Below are positions 8,110 through 15,640 of a stretch of 52,337 nt of DNA, one piece after another. The stretch's first letter is position 1. The number at the start of each line of letters is the position of its first letter. This DNA comes from Intestinimonas sp052065695 (GTDB lineage Bacteria > Bacillota > Clostridia > Oscillospirales > Oscillospiraceae): positions 1 through 52,337 of the forward strand of contig NZ_JBQHTM010000022.1 in assembly GCF_052065695.1 (NCBI RefSeq), written 5' to 3'. The notes under the pieces are model-generated. The model had not been told where the DNA came from, made no database searches, and saw nothing but the letters and a program-made list of their open reading frames with translations. The translations under genes and the position numbers were made by a program.

Positions 8110-8405
8110 AGCCGTTCCCCCTTGTCCTGGGCCTCTTCAGCTTTCATTCGCTGTTCCAACCGGCAGATCTGAGCATAGCTCAGCCATTCCGGTTTTTGCC
8201 CTTCCGGGAAGCTGTCCCAGAGCGCCTTCATATATACGATCTGAAGCTGAGGATCGCCCGCCCAAAGATATTTGTTCTGCCGGGCGCCGGCCCCTAAAAA
8301 ATATTTGCAGTCGGAGTTCATCCGATGCAGAAGCTGGTACCGAAAGGTTGGAGTCCACCGCTTTAGAGCGCCGAGAAACCTTTCCGTGTCGTTTTGCCTG
8401 TGCAT
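8106..8405 (-). CDS. LPD11-type element protein
   Basis: 99 residues. The pattern 'LLHRMNSDCKYFLGAGARQ', 'LWAGDPQLQIVYMKALWDSFP' and 'KPEWLSYAQI' matches the LPD11 (large polyvalent protein associated) domain found singly or fused in mobile elements. The start M of MHRQND is chosen because AAAGGAG lies nine bases upstream, preferable to ATG 8414, which abuts the Shine-Dalgarno. The domain is of unknown function and is often next to DNA-processing genes, as here. Confidence 0.7.
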   Translation of the reverse strand: MHRQNDTERFLGALKRWTPTFRYQLLHRMNSDCKYFLGAGARQNKYLWAGDPQLQIVYMKALWDSFPEGQKPEWLSYAQICRLEQRMKAEEAQDKGERL

Positions 8406-8431
8406 GGTCACCATCTCCTTTCAAAGGGAAA

Positions 8432-8465
8432 GGCACGAAGCGGCTGTAATTTGCCGCCTCGTGCC
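8432..8465 (-). terminator. Hairpin after the RecD2-like gene
   Basis: Inverted repeat ggcacgaagcggc / gccgcctcgtgcc with an 8-base loop, followed on the minus strand by a T-rich run (TTTCCCTTT). It lies between the truncated helicase gene and the LPD11 gene, so it probably attenuates read-through. Confidence 0.55.
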
Positions 8466-8524
8466 TTCCAGTTGTTTTCAGAGCGCATAGAGCAGGGTGC
8501 TGAATTTGTCGAAACAGTAGCATG

Positions 8525-10135
8525 CTAAAGCAGCCCAGTCAGGGCCTGATGAATATATTGCGCATTGTGCGCGATGCGGCTGTCCTCCGCCTGACGAAAG
8601 ATTTGATCCAAAACTGTGACCGCAATGACACCGCACTCAATGAGTTCATGAAACACATTCCCGGCCCCTACACTTGGCAGCTGGTCGGCGTCACCTACCA
8701 GAACTACCTTTGTTCCTGGCCTGATTCTGGTGAAGAACTGCCTGGCCAGCCACTGATCCACCATTGAGGTCTCGTCTACCACAATCAAGTCCGCCTCAAT
8801 GTCGCTGCGCTTGTCCTCCGGGAGCGCATCCTCTTCTGTACCGATGCGGAGTGCACTGTGCAGTGTGCGTGCGTCCAGGAAGCCTGTGCTCTCCGCCATC
8901 CTGCGGCTGGCTCTTCCCGTGGGAGCAGCCAGGAGGATATTTGCCCCTGGGTACACCTTCTGATATACCCCCAGAATCGCCTTCAGCACGGTGGTCTTAC
9001 CCGTTCCAGGCCCGCCGGTAATGATAGACAGATTATGGACAAACACTGCTTCTACCGCTTGTTCCTGTTTCTCTGACAGGGTAATACCGAGCTGTTTCTT
9101 CACCAACCTGAGTGTTGCCTGGATGTGTGCCTTCTTTGGCTGCTCCATGAGGATTTCAGCAACTCGCCGCGCTGTTTCATCCTCCAGTTCAAATGCCTGA
9201 GGCAGGTAGATGCAATCCCGCGTAGAATATAGCTCACCCCGGAGAAGCATACTTTGCAGCAGCTCCTCCACCCTGCCTTTCCCAATCCGCAGTTCTGGAA
9301 TGGGGATATTTCTGTTCAGCAGGTTGAACGCTTCATCCAGCGTCTCCTCCCGTCCCAGGTAAAGATGCCCGCTCTCATTTTTTCCGCCCTCCAGTGCGTA
9401 GCAGATTGCAGCTTGGATGCGCATGGGGTCATCCAGTTTACCTCCATTTTTCTGGACAATACTGTCCACCCTCAGAAACCCAAAGCCTGAAACCTGGCAC
9501 AGTTGGTAAGGACTATTGCGCAGGATCTCCACGCTCTTTACTCCAAAGTGTTGATAAATCGCTTGGGCAGCTTTCGGAGTGACCTTGAACGGAGCGAGCA
9601 TCGTCATCAGATCGCGCAGGGAACGACTTTCAGCGTAGGACTGCTTAATATCCTCCAGCCGCTCTTTCGTGATGCCTCTGATTTCCAGCAGGCGCTCCGG
9701 GCTGTGCTCCAAAACATCCAAGGCGCTGAGCCCAAAACGGGTCACAATGGCCTCTGCCGTCCGCTCCCCGATTCCTTTGAGCAGCCCCGAAGCCAAGTAG
9801 CCCGTAATCCCCTCTGTTGTTTGCGGTACGATCTCCTCCCATTGGAGGATCTGCAGCTGGGTTCCATATTTACTGCTCTGCCATTCTCCTTCCCAGAGGA
9901 TCTCAATGGCGTCCGTCCGGGGCAGGTCATACCCTGTCACTGTAAAACGGATCAGATGATCCCGGTAGGTGTAGGAAGATCGGCACTCTGCCGGTATTGC
10001 CGGATCGTCTGTTCGGATAGACAGAACGCAGTACTTATTGACTGGATTAAAGTAGATGGCCCGGTCAAAATACCCGCGGTACTTCATCAGCTTCTTGTCC
10101 TGCTCCGTCTCATCCAAAGGATGTTGTTTATCCAT
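8525..10135 (-). CDS. RecD2-like SF1 helicase, C-terminally shortened
   Basis: 536 residues. There are helix-hairpin-helix repeats (about 120-220, e.g. 'LLKGIGERTAEAIVTRFG'), then a helicase core with Walker A GGPGTGKTT, motif Ia 'LLAAPTGRASRRMAE', Walker B DLIVVDETSMVD, and motif III 'VVLVGDADQLPSVGAG'. The protein ends shortly after the 'DQIFRQAEDSRIAHNA' motif (IV). Full RecD2 proteins run to about 730-800 residues with a second RecA-like domain bearing motifs V and VI, so about 200 residues are missing. No continuing frame is seen downstream. The start is ATG 10135 with AAAGGA seven bases upstream. It is probably part of a recombination module with the YqaJ exonuclease upstream, and may be inactive as a helicase. 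Confidence 0.8.
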   Translation of the reverse strand: MDKQHPLDETEQDKKLMKYRGYFDRAIYFNPVNKYCVLSIRTDDPAIPAECRSSYTYRDHLIRFTVTGYDLPRTDAIEILWEGEWQSSKYGTQLQILQWEEIVPQTTEGITGYLASGLLKGIGERTAEAIVTRFGLSALDVLEHSPERLLEIRGITKERLEDIKQSYAESRSLRDLMTMLAPFKVTPKAAQAIYQHFGVKSVEILRNSPYQLCQVSGFGFLRVDSIVQKNGGKLDDPMRIQAAICYALEGGKNESGHLYLGREETLDEAFNLLNRNIPIPELRIGKGRVEELLQSMLLRGELYSTRDCIYLPQAFELEDETARRVAEILMEQPKKAHIQATLRLVKKQLGITLSEKQEQAVEAVFVHNLSIITGGPGTGKTTVLKAILGVYQKVYPGANILLAAPTGRASRRMAESTGFLDARTLHSALRIGTEEDALPEDKRSDIEADLIVVDETSMVDQWLARQFFTRIRPGTKVVLVGDADQLPSVGAGNVFHELIECGVIAVTVLDQIFRQAEDSRIAHNAQYIHQALTGLL

Positions 10136-10165
10136 GTTCCATTCCTTTCTGGTCCGATAAAGCAA

Positions 10166-11230
10166 TCAAGCCACATCACTTTCTTTTCTGTTGACGCTGA
10201 AGCGGCGATACTCCGAGTCAGAGACGCACTGCTGGTATGCTTCAGGGTAGAGCATTTGCAGACGCAGAAGGCCCTCCTTTTTTACCTCCGTTCTGTGAAT
10301 CGGGTTATAGGAGATCTTGTACTGACCCCCGCTGGTCTCACAGAAGGCTGTGCAGCTGCTTCCCATCTCCTCGGCAATCAAGGCCCGCAGCCGCTTCATC
10401 TCTTTCTCCAATGTGCCGGAGACTCTGTCTGCGGCGGATTTGCGCTCCTGCAGCGTCAGGTATTTTTCCAGTCTGCGCTTTCCAGTGTCGGACAAGATGA
10501 CCGCTTCCGCCAGTTGGTTTGCAGGCGGAGAAAATCGCTTTAAGCTCTGCTGTATCAGCTCCCCGTCCTCCGTGTAGGCGGGAGGGATCTGCGCCAGAAC
10601 GTGCTCTTGCCAAAAGCACTCCTCCAAAAAGATCAGCTCAGACTCATAGGTGCAGTTCCGGTCAATGTGGCGTATGAGCGTCTCGTCCTCGTTATTCCCG
10701 TAGAGGCAGCAGAAATACACCTCGTCCAGGTTCATTACAGCCATATAGTGTCGGCCCTGGGCCTCATAGTATGGCGGGACGATTTCTTTTCCATCCTGCC
10801 ACCAGTTGGATCTGGCGTTGTAGTTTGTGGTTTTGATCTCCAGGATCGCCGTTCGGCCATTTGGCAGCGACACAAAATAGTCTACGTCAGCCAACATGAA
10901 TGGGTGTAATGGATGCTGGAACATGCGCTTGATTTGGAACACCTTCAGCCCGGTCTTTCGGGAAAAGATTTCCGCCACCAGATCTTCCAGGAGATGCCCC
11001 ATTTTTAATGCAACCCAGTTCTCCTCACTGTTGCACTGCGGGACAATATTCAGCTTATCATAGTAGATGTCCCTCGCCGTTCGGAAGGGTGAAATCCCCA
11101 TGATTGCCGCGGCGTCGCTGCCGCCGATCCCCTTCCTTCTCCATGCCAGCCACTCCTCCTCTGGCAGATTTGTGGTATCCACAAATTCCACCGGTGTATA
11201 CTCATCTCTCATGTTTTCTCCCGCTGACAT
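10166..11230 (-). CDS. YqaJ-family (lambda exonuclease-like) recombinase nuclease
   Basis: 354 residues. The N-terminal 'EEWLAWRRKGIGGSDAAAIMG' is the YqaJ signature. The nuclease core shows 'MGHLLEDLVAEIF' (Glu), 'FMLADVDYFV' (Asp) and 'AILEIKTTNY' (Glu-x-Lys), the expected metal-binding set. It digests 5' ends of double-stranded DNA for single-strand annealing in phages and elements. The start is placed at ATG 11230, where GGAGG lies about nine bases upstream. A longer reading frame to 11383 overlaps another small frame and lacks a comparable site. The helicase gene follows 30 bases later on the same strand. Confidence 0.85.
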   Translation of the reverse strand: MSAGENMRDEYTPVEFVDTTNLPEEEWLAWRRKGIGGSDAAAIMGISPFRTARDIYYDKLNIVPQCNSEENWVALKMGHLLEDLVAEIFSRKTGLKVFQIKRMFQHPLHPFMLADVDYFVSLPNGRTAILEIKTTNYNARSNWWQDGKEIVPPYYEAQGRHYMAVMNLDEVYFCCLYGNNEDETLIRHIDRNCTYESELIFLEECFWQEHVLAQIPPAYTEDGELIQQSLKRFSPPANQLAEAVILSDTGKRRLEKYLTLQERKSAADRVSGTLEKEMKRLRALIAEEMGSSCTAFCETSGGQYKISYNPIHRTEVKKEGLLRLQMLYPEAYQQCVSDSEYRRFSVNRKESDVA

Positions 11231-11376
11231 CTGATTTGTCCTCCTTTGCCGCGCAGCCCGGCGTTGAACTCCATTTTGATCCTTTGCCCATTCCAGCGCG
11301 GACGCTCCTTGACCCACTGCTTCGCATATCTGGGATTCCGGTGGTGGTATCTGGATCTTTTTCTTGCGTGCCTCAT
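11209..11376 (-). CDS. Small basic protein, possible
   Basis: A possible 55-residue Arg/Lys-rich product (MRHARKRSRYHHRNPRYAKQ at the N-terminus) that ends 22 bases inside the YqaJ gene in another frame. The charge suggests nucleic acid binding. Support is weak: a poor ribosome binding site and no recognised family. It may be no more than leader sequence for the exonuclease gene. Confidence 0.3.
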   Translation of the reverse strand: MRHARKRSRYHHRNPRYAKQWVKERPRWNGQRIKMEFNAGLRGKGGQIRCQREKT

Positions 11377-11393
11377 GGTACATTCCGCCTTTC

Positions 11394-11519
11394 TTAAAAT
11401 ATCCTCAAAGCCTTTCGGCATTTGGGCAATAAAAAAGCGAGGATGACCTTACCCGCCTCATAGACTGGTGCCATGCGGCTCTCCGCCTGGCCAAAGTCAT
11501 CCTCGCTGTTTTGGGCCAT
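11394..11519 (-). CDS. 41-residue small protein of unknown function
   Basis: Predicted product starts MAQNSEDDFGQAESRMAPVY and ends LLPKCRKALRIF. It is amphipathic, with an acidic start and basic end. A GAGGG lies just before the ATG, although close. The coding region is bracketed by a perfect 12-bp inverted repeat (11436-11447 and 11496-11507). It could be a regulatory peptide; I do not recognise it. Confidence 0.35.
   Translation of the reverse strand: MAQNSEDDFGQAESRMAPVYEAGKVILAFLLPKCRKALRIF
11436..11507. repeat. Inverted repeat AGCGAGGATGAC / GTCATCCTCGCT
   Basis: Perfect 12-bp arms separated by 48 bp. A related 19-bp string (tggccaaaagtcatcctcg) occurs at 6452-6470, just before the NrdR boxes, differing by one base insertion from 11488-11505. 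It may mark related element sequence near both sides of C. Confidence 0.45.
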
Positions 11520-12020
11520 GCCCTCAAAAAACAAAAAAGCCGACCATATCACGGCCCAATGGGCACAGTAATACAATCGGCTGCTTACAAACTTAACAAC
11601 ATGTGCAATGCAGGATCTCTCCCGCGGGGCAGGCTCTGCGGCCTGTCGTCCTGTATGGATACGCACAATCATCAATTACGGCTTGTAATATACCACAAGA
11701 TACGCAAATAGTCAAGCGTATTCTACTATATCTTGTATCTTGTGTGCTATATAGATGCAGAAATTTAAATCTTTTCGTGTCTCATGCAAAAATGAAGTCC
11801 GCATGCGGCTTTTTATAGGGTGTAAGGCTTGGAGCAGATATGCCTAATGTACCTTGAAAATTCCACAGCCTGTTCTGGAGGTCATACAGGAGCCGGCGAC
11901 AGTGTGCTGTTCTGCACGCCGCCGGCGGAAGTGCCGCACAGCGGCAGCCTGAAAATACGCGGTCTGAACGCAGAGCGCAGGAAGTGAGCCGGAGTCAGGT
12001 GCAAATATACAATACTCCGC
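11520..12020. other. Divergent regulatory gap in element C
   Basis: About 500 bp without a convincing gene, A+T-rich between 11670 and 11820. It separates the minus-strand phage-like genes from the plus-strand excisionase/integrase. A perfect 10-bp inverted repeat, cacaagatac (11694-11703) and gtatcttgtg (11735-11744), with an extra tatcttg copy beside the right arm, looks like a repressor operator. No repressor gene remains in the element. Confidence 0.5.
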
Positions 12021-12049
12021 TTGGCAACTCATTTGATTCAGGCTATAAT
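12021..12049 (+). promoter_or_regulatory. Promoter of excisionase-integrase genes
   Basis: -35 TTGGCA (12021-12026), 17-bp spacer, consensus -10 TATAAT (12044-12049), about 80 bp before the excisionase start. Confidence 0.7.
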
Positions 12050-12129
12050 GTACTTACCTGCTAATCTATACGAAGGGAGGTACATTTCTATCTGAATGGT
12101 TGCCAGGCTGCAAGGAGGAATCTCATGAT

Positions 12130-12336
12130 ATGAATTCCAATCAATGCAGTGCTACTGCACAGCGAACCTACACCGTCGAGCAAGTAGCGGAGATCCTTGG
12201 TGTGAGCATTCGCAAAGCGTATTACCTCTGCGAAGGCACGAAAGAATTTAAAGTCATTCGTCTCGGCAGGCGTTGTCTCCGTATCCATAAGGAGTCCTTT
12301 GATAATTGGCTGGATGGGGTAGACGGCGCTTCCTGA
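12130..12336 (+). CDS. Excisionase-type winged-helix DNA-binding protein
   Basis: 68 residues with a MerR/Xis-like helix-turn-helix: 'YTVEQVAEILGVSIRKAYYLCEG', then 'VIRLGRRCLRIHKESFDNWL'. This pattern is typical of element excisionases that bend attachment-site DNA and set the direction of integrase action. ATG 12130 follows AAGGAGG at about 11 bases. It lies 25 bases ahead of the integrase gene. Confidence 0.75.
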   Translation: MNSNQCSATAQRTYTVEQVAEILGVSIRKAYYLCEGTKEFKVIRLGRRCLRIHKESFDNWLDGVDGAS

Positions 12337-12361
12337 GCACATCATGGAAAGGAACACTACT

Positions 12362-13834
12362 ATGGCAACATACAAGGTAAGAGGCGCATCCCACAACGTA
12401 ATCTATTCATACCGGACATCGGCCGGGCAGACGAAGCAGCAGTGGGAGTCCTACGACACAGAATTGGAGGCCGTACAGCGTAAAGCCTACATTGAGCTTT
12501 TGCAGTCCCAGAAACGTACGGACGAGCTCCGCCAGGCGGCGTTGGACTATAAACGCTCCCGCGCCATTGAGAAGGCAGCCAGCAAGATCGCTCGTGACCG
12601 GCAAGATGATGGTGAGCCCGCCATCGCAGACGCACCCGAGGAAAATCTGACTCGGACATATCGGGAATTTATGGAGCGATTTTTGCCAGCCTACGCCAGG
12701 AAGCGAAACTTTTCGCCCAAAACCTATGACAGCTACGAAACAAATCTGAGAGCCCATATTCTCCCGTACTTCGGCGATTGGGTAATGAGTACCATCACAG
12801 CTCAGGCCATCGACAATTTCCTGGATCACTTGCGGAAAAAGCCGTGCAGCGGCTATAAAAGCTATGGCAAGAAGGCCGATGAAATCCCGACCCTCAGCTC
12901 ACCAACCATCAAAAAATGCTATAATATTTTGATGGTTGGTTTCCCCACGGCAAAGCGTTGGGGGTATGTGAGCGAAATCCCAAATGCAACTGCTCCATCC
13001 GAGAAGTACAAGAAGCGGAAGTCATGGGCTGCGTCTGCCATTATGGAGGTTTTGGATCAGATGGTCGATGACCCCCTGTTGCATTTGGCAGTCCACCTCG
13101 GTTTTGTCTGCTCCCTGCGGGCTGGTGAAGTCGTGGGCATCGACGCCAACTCGGTTGACCCCAATGATCAGAGTTTATGGATCACCCAGATCGTCGAACG
13201 TGTTTCGGACAAGTCCCTGAAGGAACTCCCCAAGGAACGTATCATTCAGATCTTTCCGAAGCAAACCTCCATGTCATCTTCCTGTATGATTTTGAAAGCG
13301 CCCAAGACCGATGAGAGTTTTCGCAAGCAATACTTAACCACACCGCTCCTGAAAGAAGTGCTTTGTCGCCTGCGTGAGATCAAAGAAAACAAGGAACTGT
13401 TGGGCCGGGATTACCACGACTATGGCCTGCTGATTTGCCAGCCTGATGGCCGCCCCATTGATCCAAATAACCTCTGCAAATCATTTCGCAAGTGGCAGAC
13501 AGCCCATCACATAGAAGACCAAATTGATTTTCAAGGGCTCAGGAAGTCAGGCCAAATGCACAAAGTACGAATTACCCAAAATAACTACCAGTTGGTAGCG
13601 GAGAGCAGTGGACAGTCCCCGGAAGTTCTTATGAGCAACTACAATGAGGCCTTGGACTCCGAAAAGAGAAACCTTTCTCAGCTTGTGGAAGCGGATCTCT
13701 ACTCAGGGCAGGCAACCGCAGCTGCACCAACTTCGATCAGCAGCGCCGTCTTGCTAAACCGGGTTAAGTCCGATCCCGCATTTGCGCAGCAGCTCTTGCA
13801 GTTACTGCTCCGTGATGCAGAAACGGCGGTTTGA
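12362..13834 (+). CDS. Divergent tyrosine recombinase (integrase of element C)
   Basis: 490 residues with an N-terminal arm-binding region, a SAM-like core-binding domain (about 95-190) and a C-terminal recombinase domain. The first catalytic Arg is present ('FVCSLRAGEV'), but the canonical HxxR box reads QGLR ('DFQGLRKSGQ') and the GH box reads GQ ('ESSGQSPEVLMSNYNEA'); the nucleophile Tyr is present. Two usual histidines are therefore replaced by Gln. ATG 12362 has AAAGGA eight bases upstream; ATG 12344 does not. The position beside the partial tRNA-Thr shows it was the element's integrase. Activity with Gln at those sites is uncertain. Confidence 0.8.
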   Translation: MATYKVRGASHNVIYSYRTSAGQTKQQWESYDTELEAVQRKAYIELLQSQKRTDELRQAALDYKRSRAIEKAASKIARDRQDDGEPAIADAPEENLTRTYREFMERFLPAYARKRNFSPKTYDSYETNLRAHILPYFGDWVMSTITAQAIDNFLDHLRKKPCSGYKSYGKKADEIPTLSSPTIKKCYNILMVGFPTAKRWGYVSEIPNATAPSEKYKKRKSWAASAIMEVLDQMVDDPLLHLAVHLGFVCSLRAGEVVGIDANSVDPNDQSLWITQIVERVSDKSLKELPKERIIQIFPKQTSMSSSCMILKAPKTDESFRKQYLTTPLLKEVLCRLREIKENKELLGRDYHDYGLLICQPDGRPIDPNNLCKSFRKWQTAHHIEDQIDFQGLRKSGQMHKVRITQNNYQLVAESSGQSPEVLMSNYNEALDSEKRNLSQLVEADLYSGQATAAAPTSISSAVLLNRVKSDPAFAQQLLQLLLRDAETAV

Positions 13835-13911
13835 GGCAAAAAGAAATTGCATTAGCTCGAAAATTAGCATATAGTGAGCGTGCATTTTTCTCAAGCAACA
13901 ATTTAAAACAA

Positions 13912-13946
13912 AAAACGCCTGAAATCCGAAGATTTCAAGCGTTTTC
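13912..13946 (+). terminator. Terminator between integrase C and its att site
   Basis: Stem cgcctgaaatc / gatttcaagcg followed by TTTTCT. A similar hairpin precedes each tRNA-Thr copy (about 38846 and 51131), in keeping with a tRNA-operon terminator carried with the tRNA 3' half. Confidence 0.65.
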
Positions 13947-13991
13947 TGGAGCTGCTATCCGGATTTGAACCGGAGACCTCATCCTTACCAA
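13947..13991 (-). repeat. att site: tRNA-Thr 3' half (junction C/B)
   Basis: 45 bp matching the 3' half of tRNA-Thr(GGT), from the anticodon to CCA. The acceptor block tggagctgct and the 17-bp core gacctcatccttaccaa are identical to the intact gene at 51163, while the T-stem differs with compensating changes (CCGG/CCGG). No 5' half follows, so it is not a functional tRNA. Confidence 0.9.
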
Positions 13992-14590
13992 GCGCCCCCG
14001 GAACTTTTTTCTAACTATTTTTCGTGCTTTATGGCCCTATTCGCTCAAAACCATTTTCTTTCCGTCGCTCTTTGAGCACAAGTTTTCCACCTGCTCCGCT
14101 GCCGTCTGTGGCAAGTTATGTGGTCAAAACGTTGGGAGAGTTGCCTTCCATGATTTGACCGTTTGCACAAATGTGGTCAGATTGTGATTTTTATCTTACC
14201 TGTAAAAGTGCTTTTGCGATGGTGTTGACAAAGAAGTTACAGAAAATTTCTTCTTCATTCTTCAAGCAGAGTGCTTTACCAACACAAACCAGCTACCCTC
14301 TCAGAAGTTAATGAGATAATTGATAGGCGCATCCACGTTGCGGCTGCAGGCACATGCAACCCAAAAACCGGAGAGGTGCGCTTGAGCGCACCTCTCCGGC
14401 TAAACCTTCGTATTTCCTATCAGGGCACTTTTTCCGCCTGTCCGTACAATCTGGAGTCGTTCAACTGCTTTCCTCTAAAATTGTGCCACTGTAAAACAAA
14501 ATACCTTTAAAAGAATACTACCACAATTCCCCAGGCGCAAGAAATAATAGGCTCCTTTGGAGTGAGAAACCTTTCACACGCCGAAGATCC
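13992..14590. other. Left arm of element B, non-coding
   Basis: No gene is supported. Two direct copies of tgtggtca (14119-14126 and 14172-14179) occur here, and one copy occurs at the other end (38781-38788). These are candidate integrase arm-binding sites. The operon terminator (14363-14399) lies in the second half. Confidence 0.5.
14363..14399 (-). terminator. Terminator of the uxaC-kdgK operon
   Basis: A perfect 14-bp stem CCGGAGAGGTGCGC / GCGCACCTCTCCGG (14368-14381 and 14386-14399) with loop ttga. A run of five T follows on the minus strand (14363-14367). It lies 200 bp after kdgK. Confidence 0.85.
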
Positions 14591-14599
14591 ACAGCTATT

Positions 14600-15625
14600 T
14601 CACCGCTGGACCCGGCCGGAGCCGTCGCCGCCGGCCAGCTTTTCCACCTCGGCCACGGTAACCCGGTTGAAGTCCCCTTCCACCGAGTGTTTCAGCGCAG
14701 AGGCCGCCACGGCGAATTCGATGGCGCCCTGGGTATTCTTGCCGTTGAGCAGGGCGTAGATCAGTCCGCCGCCGAAGCTGTCGCCGCCGCCCACCCGGTC
14801 CACAATACGCAGGTGATATTCCTTGGAGAAGCAGTACTTCTCCCCATCGTACAGCATGCCAGCCCAGTCATTGTCGCTGGCGGAGATGGAAGTGCGCAGG
14901 GTGATGGCCACCTTTTCAAAGCCAAAGCGGTCAGCCAGCTGCTTGGCCACGGACTTGTAGCCCTCCTTATTCAGCTTACCGCCGGTAATATCGGTGTCCG
15001 CGGCCTCGATGCCAAACACGTCCTTGGCATCTTCCTCGTTGGAGATGCACACATCCACATACCGGCACAGCTCCGTCATAGCCGCCCGGGCCTCCGCCCG
15101 GGTCCACAGCTTGCCCCGGTAGTTCAGATCACAGGACACCTTGACCCCCTTTGCCTTGGCTGCCTGGCAGGCCTGCCTGCAGATCTCCACAAGATTGGGC
15201 CCCAGGGCCGGGGTAATGCCGGTAAAGTGGAACCAGTCCGCCCCGTCCAGAATGGCGTCCCAGTCAAAGTCGCCGGGCTGGGCCTCCTGGATGGCAGAAT
15301 GGGCCCGGTCATAGATGCACACGCTGCCCCGCTGGGAGGCACCCTTCTCCAGGTAGTAGATGCCCACGCGGTCGCCGCCCCGAACGATTTTCGAGGTGTC
15401 CACCCCGAAGTACCGCAGGGAGTCCACCGCCGCCTGCCCGATGGCATGGGCCGGCAGCTTGGTCACATAGACCGAGTCCATGCCGTAGTTGGCCAGGGAC
15501 ACCGCTACGTTGGCCTCTCCGCCGCCGAAGGTGGCCTGCATCTGATCGTTCTGGAAGAACCGATAGTAGCCGTTGGGGGCCAGCCGGAGCATGATCTCTC
15601 CAAAGGTGACAATGCGCTTGCTCAT
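14600..15625 (-). CDS. kdgK: 2-keto-3-deoxygluconate kinase
   Basis: 341 residues, PfkB/ribokinase family. N-terminal 'ITFGEIMLRLAP'-type strand, 'GGGEANVAVSLANYG' substrate loop, and the C-terminal catalytic motif DRVGGGDSFGGG (usually GAGD) near residue 290 with the base Asp. It phosphorylates 2-keto-3-deoxygluconate, the shared product of mannonate and altronate dehydratases, to KDPG, the substrate of the aldolase encoded just upstream (15-base gap). It is the last gene of the 12-gene operon. It is slightly long for the family owing to an insertion around 'ADTDITGGKLNKEG'. Confidence 0.92.
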   Translation of the reverse strand: MSKRIVTFGEIMLRLAPNGYYRFFQNDQMQATFGGGEANVAVSLANYGMDSVYVTKLPAHAIGQAAVDSLRYFGVDTSKIVRGGDRVGIYYLEKGASQRGSVCIYDRAHSAIQEAQPGDFDWDAILDGADWFHFTGITPALGPNLVEICRQACQAAKAKGVKVSCDLNYRGKLWTRAEARAAMTELCRYVDVCISNEEDAKDVFGIEAADTDITGGKLNKEGYKSVAKQLADRFGFEKVAITLRTSISASDNDWAGMLYDGEKYCFSKEYHLRIVDRVGGGDSFGGGLIYALLNGKNTQGAIEFAVAASALKHSVEGDFNRVTVAEVEKLAGGDGSGRVQR

Positions 15626-15640
15626 GGTTGGAATACCTCC

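Larger units (their letters stand above)
6922..13991. mobile_element. Element C: oldest integrated element, left end unclear
   Basis: Minus-strand phage-like DNA metabolism genes (6922-11519), then a plus-strand excisionase and integrase (12130-13834), a terminator and a partial tRNA-Thr carrying the 17-bp core at 13975-13991. The right end is defined by that core. No second core copy was seen between 1 and 13970, so the left boundary at the nrdD break is inferred from gene content only. Confidence 0.65.

Noticed and set aside
1..13970. A left-end copy of the 17-bp tRNA-Thr core for element C
   Set aside because: I looked for the core and for tggagctgct-type acceptor blocks and found none, so the left boundary of C is only inferred from gene content.
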